34,096 bases of DNA from an uncultured Alphaproteobacteria bacterium (GTDB lineage: Bacteria; Pseudomonadota; Alphaproteobacteria; HIMB59; GCA-002718135). The first letter of the stretch is position 1; the number at the start of each line of letters is the position of its first letter. Shown piece by piece: positions 26,341 through 34,096 of the stretch. The stretch spans positions 1 through 34,096 of the forward strand of contig CACNSY010000012.1 of the NCBI GenBank assembly GCA_902623255.1, given 5' to 3'. The position numbers were made by a program, and so were the translations under genes. The notes under the pieces were generated by a model, which was not told where the DNA came from, ran no database searches, and worked only from the letters and a program-made list of their open reading frames with translations.

Positions 26341-27311
26341 TGGAATTTTTATCTGATATTGCTTCTTTAATTAATTCTACTTTAAGAATATCTACACCTT
26401 TAGTTTTTGCAGCAATGGCTGGTATATTTGCTGAAAGATCTGGTGTAATAGATTTTAGTTTAGAAGGTAAAATGCTCATGGCTGCATTTGTGGCAGCTGT
26501 TGGTTCATACTATTTAGGTAACCCGTGGTTAGGCTTATTATTAGCTATAATTGTATGTGTGTGTTTATCAATGTTACATGGATTTGCCTCGGTAACCCAC
26601 AAAGGTGATCAAGTAGTATCATGTGTTGCTATAAATATTTTAATTATTGGTTTAACAACTGCTTTAGCCGCTGCATGGTTTGGGCAAGCAGGTCTGACGC
26701 CAACTTTAAATGAAGATCAGCGTTTTTTAGAAATTCATCTTCCTTTTGCTGACGCACTAAGAGATATTCCGGTTATTGGAACACTTTATAGTGATATATT
26801 AAGTGGTCATTACGTTTTTGTTTATTTAGCATATCTTTCTGTCCCACTAGTTTTTTGGATAGTATTTAAAACTAGTTTTGGTTTGCGTCTAAGAGCAGTC
26901 GGAGAAAATCCAAGTGCAGTAGATACTGCTGGAATCAATGTCTTTACTATGAGATATAAAGCACTAGCAATCAATGGAGTGTTAATTGCTTTTGCGGGAG
27001 CTCATTTATCAACTGCCGTTAATGCAAATTTCTTTAGAGAAATGTCAGCGGGAAGAGGATACTTAGCTTTAGCAGCAATGATCTTTGGAAAGTGGCACCC
27101 TAAAACAGCTTTAATTGCTTGTTTACTCTTTGGATTTACAGATGCTCTTCAAATCAGATTGCAAGGTGTTGAGTTACCAGCAATTGGCGAGATACCTGTT
27201 CAATTAATACAAGCACTTCCATACATACTAACAGTAGTATTGCTTGCTGGTTTTGTTGGTAAAGCAATTGCGCCTAATGCTATTGGACAACCTTACATTA
27301 AAGAAAGATAA
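26340..27311 (+). CDS. ABC transporter permease 2 (nucleoside/BMP type)
   Basis: The second permease subunit, 323 residues, of the same BPD_transp_2 family (YufQ-like). It opens with STLRISTPLVFAAMAGIFAERSGVIDFSLEGKMLMAAF, the family N-terminus, and has the ATPase-coupling loop GLRLRAVGENPSAVDTAGINV near 180-200. With its partner it forms the pore of the importer. The start overlaps the previous stop as TAATG (26338-26342). A weak AT-rich gap of 54 nt separates it from the next gene. Confidence 0.94.
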   Translation: MEFLSDIASLINSTLRISTPLVFAAMAGIFAERSGVIDFSLEGKMLMAAFVAAVGSYYLGNPWLGLLLAIIVCVCLSMLHGFASVTHKGDQVVSCVAINILIIGLTTALAAAWFGQAGLTPTLNEDQRFLEIHLPFADALRDIPVIGTLYSDILSGHYVFVYLAYLSVPLVFWIVFKTSFGLRLRAVGENPSAVDTAGINVFTMRYKALAINGVLIAFAGAHLSTAVNANFFREMSAGRGYLALAAMIFGKWHPKTALIACLLFGFTDALQIRLQGVELPAIGEIPVQLIQALPYILTVVLLAGFVGKAIAPNAIGQPYIKER

Positions 27312-27365
27312 TTAAATACTTATTTAAAAAAAATCCTATATACTTTATTTTTACTAGGAGAAAAT

Positions 27366-27686
27366 ATGTCAATACTTGAAAAATATATGAAGGTTTTTAA
27401 TGAAAAAGATGAAGCAGGAATGAACGAAATTATCCATGATGATTTCAAATTTACAATGCATTCTAGCGGCAATGTTCTATCAAAGTCCGACGTTATAGGC
27501 TGGGCTATGAGTGACGACATTAATGATGATAAGTCAAGAATTGTGTACGAAAATGAAGAGATTGGGATACATCACTCTTTCGTTACTTTTAAAGATGGTA
27601 ACACACAAGCTGTGATGGCGGTATACAAATATAAAGATGGAAAAATAATTTCACTAGAAACTGGGGCAACCAATATGCCAAAATAA
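27366..27686 (+). CDS. Small NTF2/SnoaL-like protein
   Basis: A 106-residue cone-shaped alpha+beta protein of the NTF2-like superfamily. The N-terminal helix SILEKYMKVFNEKDEAGMNEIIHDDFKF followed by beta strands ending FVTFKDGNTQAVMAVYKYKDGKIIS is the usual layout. Members range from polyketide cyclases and isomerases to binding proteins, so no specific function is claimed. An AGGAG ribosome binding site about 6 nt before the ATG supports the start. TATACT (about 27340) could be a -10 box. It is followed by a bidirectional terminator. Confidence 0.75.
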   Translation: MSILEKYMKVFNEKDEAGMNEIIHDDFKFTMHSSGNVLSKSDVIGWAMSDDINDDKSRIVYENEEIGIHHSFVTFKDGNTQAVMAVYKYKDGKIISLETGATNMPK

Positions 27687-27687
27687 A

Positions 27688-27714
27688 AAAAGTGGAACTC
27701 TAAGTTCCACTTTT
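27688..27714. terminator. Bidirectional intrinsic terminator between the NTF2-like gene and katG
   Basis: GTGGAACT (27692-27699) and AGTTCCAC (27703-27710) form an 8-bp stem with a CTA loop. It is flanked by seven A on the left and four T on the right, which extend the stem and give a U-run in either direction. It separates the rightward NTF2-like gene from the leftward katG. Confidence 0.9.
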
Positions 27715-27733
27715 AAATTAATTTAAATTATTT

Positions 27734-29869
<2,136 letters not shown>

Positions 29870-29929
29870 TTAGAACCTCCGTTATTTAATACTAATATAT
29901 AAAGAATTTAAATTAAAGAAAAGTGAAAA

Positions 29930-30334
29930 CTATAACTCAATTTTGAAATTTTCAGGTCGCCACGTCGCAGGTGCAAGTTCAAAATCATCAAAATCAAAAG
30001 CAGGTGCGACAGTGCATCCAATTAAACTGAAAGCACCAGAAGATCTCATAGCAAACCATGTGTTCGCTTTTACGGTGTAAATATAATTATGATCTGACCC
30101 TAAAGAAAAAACTTCATAATTAACTCCGTCATTTGATGTGAAAACTTCTAGAGGATCTCCAGAATAAAAATGTAATATTTCATTTTTAGTTAATCGATGC
30201 CAATGTGATTTTTCGTTCCTCTTTAATAAGTAATAAATTTGACTAACATTTTCGTTCTTAAAATTTTCAACATAATGTCCTCCTTCAGGATGACTTATCA
30301 TATTGAGTTTTTTTATTAAATTATCTGCTTCCAC
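29930..30334 (-). CDS. DUF985 cupin protein
   Basis: A 134-residue single-domain cupin of the DUF985/Cupin_5 type. It has LNMISHPEGGHYVE near the start, KSHWHRLTKNEILHFYSGDPL near 43-63 with the cupin His residues, and the C-terminal GCTVAPAFDFDDFELA. Its reaction is not established; some relatives are linked to sugar or polyketide chemistry. The start is GTG at 30334, directly abutting the TAA of ribA, and no earlier start is possible without large overlap. It ends a tight operon and katG follows. Confidence 0.88.
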   Translation of the reverse strand: MEADNLIKKLNMISHPEGGHYVENFKNENVSQIYYLLKRNEKSHWHRLTKNEILHFYSGDPLEVFTSNDGVNYEVFSLGSDHNYIYTVKANTWFAMRSSGAFSLIGCTVAPAFDFDDFELAPATWRPENFKIEL

Positions 30335-30925
30335 TTAGATTAAATGACCAAGTTTGCTTTTCTTAGTTGAGATATATTTTTCATTATACTTATTGGTGTC
30401 TGAGAAGATAGGAATTCTTTGATTTACTTTGATACCCATATCTTCAAGCGCTTTTATTTTTTTTGGATTATTAGTCATCAAATCTAATTTTTTGATTGCT
30501 AAATATTTTACCATTCCAGCAATATTTTCATATGTTCTCTCATCATCTTTGAAACCCAATTGATGATTAGCTTCAACGGTATCTAGTCCCTTATCTTGTA
30601 AACTATATGCTTTAATTTTGTTTGAAAGACCAATACCTCTTCCTTCTTGTTGAAGATAAAAAATAACCCCTCTTCCATTTTGAGCAATTTGTTTTAATGA
30701 TTCAGTTAGTTGGAATCTACAATCACATCTCATACTAAAAAAAGATTCCCCTGTAATACACTGCGAATGAATTCTTGATAAAACTGGCTCATCGGTAAGC
30801 AAGTCACCCATGCATATTGCTAAATGATCTTTAGATTCATTTTCATCTGTAAAGGCATGTACAGTGAACTCCCCAATATCTGTTGGAAGTTTACTAGTCT
30901 CAATAAACTTTAATTTGTCTGACAT
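30335..30925 (-). CDS. ribA: GTP cyclohydrolase II
   Basis: Opens the imidazole ring of GTP in the first step of riboflavin synthesis. The zinc ligands C56, C67 and C69 are in RIHSQCITGESFFSMRCDC, and LQQEGRGIGL at 91-100 plus EANHQLGFKDDERTY and MTNNPKKIKALE are conserved family motifs. At 196 residues it is the stand-alone RibA, not the bifunctional RibBA. Its ATG overlaps the hisI stop by one base (TAATG). Confidence 0.96.
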   Translation of the reverse strand: MSDKLKFIETSKLPTDIGEFTVHAFTDENESKDHLAICMGDLLTDEPVLSRIHSQCITGESFFSMRCDCRFQLTESLKQIAQNGRGVIFYLQQEGRGIGLSNKIKAYSLQDKGLDTVEANHQLGFKDDERTYENIAGMVKYLAIKKLDLMTNNPKKIKALEDMGIKVNQRIPIFSDTNKYNEKYISTKKSKLGHLI

Positions 30926-31398
30926 TATAGTTTAGTAGGATTTGGGGCACCTTTATATACTTCTTCAGGATCAAAAACTTTTTCTTTCTCTTCAAATTTA
31001 AGAACAACTTTAGAGCTAGAATTATCCAATGGAATACTTCTATAAAAACATGATCTATATCCTACATGACAGCTAGCACCACCTTTGACATCAACCCTTA
31101 ACCAAACACAATCTTGATCATCATCAATTCTTATTTCTTTTATCTTCTGCGTTAATCCACTTGTTTTACCTTTGTGCCAAAGGGTATTTCTACTTCTAGA
31201 AAAATAAACAGCTTCACCCAAACTTATAGTTTTTTTAAAAGCTTCTTCATTCATATAACCTTGCATAAGTAGTTCACCAGATGAGAAATCTGTTGTTACA
31301 ACGGGTATTAGACCATTTGAATCAAATTTCGGAGCAAGCTCATTTGACTCTTCAACTTGTTCTATAGATTTTCTTTTTTCAAATTGAATGTTATTCAT
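30925..31398 (-). CDS. hisI: Phosphoribosyl-AMP cyclohydrolase
   Basis: Third step of histidine synthesis, opening the purine ring of phosphoribosyl-AMP. A 157-residue protein with [42 protein letters not shown] near 65-81, the metal-binding Asp/Cys cluster (D92-C97) and the zinc cysteines C110 and C117. It is the monofunctional form, since hisE is separate at 6.9 kb, and it is not in the his operon. Its start overlaps the hemB end by 8 nt. Confidence 0.95.
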   Translation of the reverse strand: MNNIQFEKRKSIEQVEESNELAPKFDSNGLIPVVTTDFSSGELLMQGYMNEEAFKKTISLGEAVYFSRSRNTLWHKGKTSGLTQKIKEIRIDDDQDCVWLRVDVKGGASCHVGYRSCFYRSIPLDNSSSKVVLKFEEKEKVFDPEEVYKGAPNPTKL

Positions 31399-32392
31399 TT
31401 TTTAATTTTTCAGCAGCTTCTAATGCAAAGTAAGTCAGTATACCATTTGCCCCAGCTCTTTTAAAAGATAAAAGAGATTCCATTACAACTTTTTCATTAA
31501 GCCAACCTTTATTAATTGACTCTTTTATCATCGAATATTCACCAGATACTTGATAGGCAAAAGTTGGAACTTTAAATTCTGATTTTATTCTAGAAATAAT
31601 ATCAAGATAAGGCATACCAGGTTTAACCATTACCATATCTGCACCTTCACTTATATCTAATCCAACTTCTCTAATGGCCTCATCACTGTTTGATGGATCC
31701 ATTTGATATGTTAATTTACCATCTTTACCTAAATTAGAACCAGAACCTATAGCATCTCTAAAAGGTCCATAAAAACCTGAAGCATATTTTGCAGCATAAG
31801 AAAGTATTAGGGTATCAGTTAAATTATTTGAATCTAATGCACTTCTTATTCTTCCAACTCTTCCATCCATCATATCTGATGGGGCAATTACATCACAACC
31901 AGCATTCGCTTGGATTAGAGCTTGTTGTTCCAAGACCTCCAAAGTTTTATCATTATCTATTTTATCATTTATAACTAAACCATCATGCCCATGGTCCGTA
32001 AAAGGATCTAATGCAACATCACATACGATACCAATATTTGGAAAATCTTTTTTGATACTTTTAATAGATCTGCACACCAAGTTGTTTTCATCTACAGCTA
32101 AACTTCCATCAGAATTTTTAAGACCACTTTCAATTTGTGGAAAAATTGCAATAGCAGGAATATTCAATTTAACAGCTTTTTCTACTTCGCTTAAAAGTTT
32201 ATCAATAGAGTATCTGCTTACACCCGGCATCGAATTAATAGGATCATCAATCTTGTTTCCCTCGCATACAAATAGAGGCAAGATTAAATCATTAACACTA
32301 AGTGTATTTTCAGCAACTAAACGGCGAGAGAATTCTTTCATTCTATTACGTCTAAGCCTTGTACTTGGAAACTTACCTTGCATGTTATTCAT
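31391..32392 (-). CDS. hemB: Porphobilinogen synthase (delta-aminolevulinic acid dehydratase)
   Basis: Joins two 5-aminolevulinate molecules into porphobilinogen for haem and other tetrapyrroles. The active-site lysines are K202 in [13 protein letters not shown] and K257 in [11 protein letters not shown]. The segment [13 protein letters not shown] near 126-138 carries Asp rather than the Cys triplet of zinc enzymes, so a magnesium-type enzyme is expected. [10 protein letters not shown] follows. Its start is 3 nt after thrS, and an ATG at codon 4 is an alternative. It lies upstream of the haem enzyme KatG. Confidence 0.97.
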   Translation of the reverse strand: MNNMQGKFPSTRLRRNRMKEFSRRLVAENTLSVNDLILPLFVCEGNKIDDPINSMPGVSRYSIDKLLSEVEKAVKLNIPAIAIFPQIESGLKNSDGSLAVDENNLVCRSIKSIKKDFPNIGIVCDVALDPFTDHGHDGLVINDKIDNDKTLEVLEQQALIQANAGCDVIAPSDMMDGRVGRIRSALDSNNLTDTLILSYAAKYASGFYGPFRDAIGSGSNLGKDGKLTYQMDPSNSDEAIREVGLDISEGADMVMVKPGMPYLDIISRIKSEFKVPTFAYQVSGEYSMIKESINKGWLNEKVVMESLLSFKRAGANGILTYFALEAAEKLKNE

Positions 32393-32395
32393 TTT

Positions 32396-34096
32396 TTATT
32401 CTATTGGCGATTTTGCTTCTTCAGATAAGCTAGTAACAATATCTTCTAATTTAAAGGTCTTTGTTTCAGAAGATCCAATTCTTCTAACGGACACTGTTTT
32501 ATCTTGAGCTTCTTTTTTTCCAACAGCGATAATTGCTGGAACTTTACTATTACTGTGTTCACGTATTTTATAACCAATTTTTTCATTACGTGTATCTATT
32601 TCTGCTCTAATTCCTTTTGATACTAATACCTTTTGTACCTCATAAGCATACTCATCAGTATCAGATGTAATTGTAGCAATTACAGCTTGCAATGGTGAAA
32701 GCCAAAACGGAAGATGACCTGCATAATGTTCAATTAGAATGCCGGTGAATCTCTCTAAGGAACCAAATAGAGCTCTATGCAACATGACTGGTATTTTTTT
32801 ATTACCATCTTCTCCAATATATGTAGCTCCCAATCTTCCAGGTAAATTTAAATCTACTTGCAGTGTTCCGCATTGCCAGTCCCTGCCAATTGCATCTCGT
32901 AAAACAAACTCTAATTTTGGACCGTAAAATGCACCTTCTCCTGGATTGAGTGTATACTCAAGACCTGTTGCTTCCATGGCTTGCATTAATGCAGCTTCAG
33001 CTTTGTCCCAAATAGCATCATCCCCTACACGTTTTTCAGGACGGTCAGAAAATTTAATTCTAACATTATCGAAACCAAAGTCCTTATAGATACTAAGTAT
33101 CAAATCACATACTGTTTTACTTTCTTGTGTAATTTGATCTTCTGTACAAAATATATGTGCATCATCTTGTGTGAATGCTCTTACCCTCATTAATCCATGA
33201 AGAGCACCAGACGGTTCATAACGATGTACTTTTCCGAATTCAGATAATAGAAATGGTAAGTCTCTATAACTTTTTAATCCTTGTTTAAAAATTTCTACAG
33301 CACCAGGGCAATTCATTGGTTTGATAGCATAAATTTTATCGTCTTTTGCTTCAGTTCTAAACATCATGTCACTAAATTTGTCCCAGTGACCAGACGTTTC
33401 CCATAGTGACTTATCCATCATGTCTGGCGTATTAGTTTCTACATAACCTGCTTTGTCTTGTCTGTTTCGCATATAATTTATTAACGATTGGAATAATGTC
33501 CAACCCTTAGGATGCCAAAACACCGCTCCAGGAGCCTCTTCCTGAAAATGAAATAAATCCATTTCTCTTCCTAGTTTTCGGTGATCTCTTTTTTCTGCTT
33601 CTTCAATTTGCAAAAGGTGTTGTTCAAGATCCCTTTCTGTTGCCCAGGCCGTTCCATAAATTCTTGTTAGCATTGTATTAGATGAATCACCTCGCCAGTA
33701 AGCACCAGCAACTTTCATTAATTTAAATGCTTTACCAATTTGTTTTGTTGAAACCATATGAGGGCCTCGGCACAAGTCTAACCAATCACCTTGTTTGTAA
33801 ATACTAATTTCCTCATTATCTGGCAGATCATTAATTAGTTCAACTTTGTAGTTTTCACCTTTATCTTTAAAATGTTTTATTGATTCTTCTTTAGACCATA
33901 CTTCTCTTATAAAATTTTTATTTCTTTGAATAATATCATGCATCTTCTTTTCAATTTTTGGAAGATCAGCAACAGTAAAAGGTTCATCTCTTGCAAAATC
34001 ATAATAAAAACCATTTTCAATTGCTGGACCAATTGTAACTTGTGTTCCAGGGAATAATTCTTGGACAGCTTCTGCCATTACATGAGCACAATCATG
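32396..34096 (-). CDS. thrS: Threonyl-tRNA synthetase (5' end beyond window)
   Basis: Charges tRNA-Thr and edits mis-charged Ser. The frame is open to the right edge, where it reads [24 protein letters not shown], so the gene continues past 34096 and lacks its TGS domain here. The editing site is visible as HxxxH (HDCAH) and CRGPH. Class II motifs include [10 protein letters not shown] (zinc Cys), DDAHIFC and [14 protein letters not shown], followed by the anticodon-binding domain from about residue 470. An ATG at 34078 is internal, not the true start. It heads the leftward run into hemB, hisI, ribA and the cupin. Confidence 0.97.
   Translation of the reverse strand, partial: HDCAHVMAEAVQELFPGTQVTIGPAIENGFYYDFARDEPFTVADLPKIEKKMHDIIQRNKNFIREVWSKEESIKHFKDKGENYKVELINDLPDNEEISIYKQGDWLDLCRGPHMVSTKQIGKAFKLMKVAGAYWRGDSSNTMLTRIYGTAWATERDLEQHLLQIEEAEKRDHRKLGREMDLFHFQEEAPGAVFWHPKGWTLFQSLINYMRNRQDKAGYVETNTPDMMDKSLWETSGHWDKFSDMMFRTEAKDDKIYAIKPMNCPGAVEIFKQGLKSYRDLPFLLSEFGKVHRYEPSGALHGLMRVRAFTQDDAHIFCTEDQITQESKTVCDLILSIYKDFGFDNVRIKFSDRPEKRVGDDAIWDKAEAALMQAMEATGLEYTLNPGEGAFYGPKLEFVLRDAIGRDWQCGTLQVDLNLPGRLGATYIGEDGNKKIPVMLHRALFGSLERFTGILIEHYAGHLPFWLSPLQAVIATITSDTDEYAYEVQKVLVSKGIRAEIDTRNEKIGYKIREHSNSKVPAIIAVGKKEAQDKTVSVRRIGSSETKTFKLEDIVTSLSEEAKSPIE

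Noticed and set aside
34076-34078. ATG at 34078 as the thrS start
   Set aside because: The upstream codons spell HDCAHV, the conserved editing-site HxxxH of ThrRS, so the gene continues beyond the window.

Overview
This window is AT-rich, densely packed bacterial DNA. It holds 32 supportable protein genes (two cut by the window edges) and no recognisable RNA gene, insertion sequence or CRISPR array. Several neighbourhoods are typical of Alphaproteobacteria: hslUV divergent from hisB-hisH-hisA-hisF-hisE, rdgB-rph divergent from hrcA-grpE, and dnaK-dnaJ-dapB. The very low G+C, stop/start overlaps inside operons and convergent genes whose 3' ends overlap suggest a streamlined, probably marine alphaproteobacterium, perhaps near SAR11 or the HIMB59/AEGEAN-169 group. 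That placement is inference; no marker-gene tree was made.

Left part (1-7.5 kb): a leftward cluster hslV-hslU, a double-domain PAP2 phosphatase and the start of an ArnT/PMT-like glycosyltransferase. Opposite it runs a rightward histidine operon (hisB, hisH, a GNAT acetyltransferase, hisA, hisF, hisE, then a HIT protein). The hisI gene lies far away at 31 kb.

Middle part (7.5-17.8 kb): a two-BON-domain lipoprotein and rsmI face an LpoA-like lipoprotein, a layout that echoes the rsmI/lpoA/dolP region of enterobacteria. Then rdgB-rph, and rightward the chaperone set hrcA-grpE, dnaK, dnaJ, followed by dapB and a DUF2244 membrane protein on the other strand. Both hslV and dnaK have a sigma-32-like promoter with the same 17-nt spacing.

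Right part (17.9-27.7 kb): a full-length pyruvate carboxylase preceded by a perfect 17-bp palindrome, a small lipoprotein, uracil phosphoribosyltransferase (upp), and a complete BMP-type nucleoside ABC transporter (binding protein, double ATPase, two permeases). A strong hairpin between the binding-protein and ATPase genes buries the ATPase start codon; it is the most interesting regulatory structure here. A small NTF2-like protein and a bidirectional terminator close this region.

Far right (27.7-34.1 kb): a leftward run thrS (partial), hemB, hisI, ribA, a DUF985 cupin and katG. The first five are nearly fused end to end; katG has a 60-nt leader and a strong ribosome binding site.

Most of the content is housekeeping. 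I do not see an obvious new defence or mobile system. The best leads are the start-codon hairpin in the transporter operon, the palindrome before pyc, the paired heat-shock promoters, the tandem PAP2 protein and the acetyltransferase embedded in the histidine operon.
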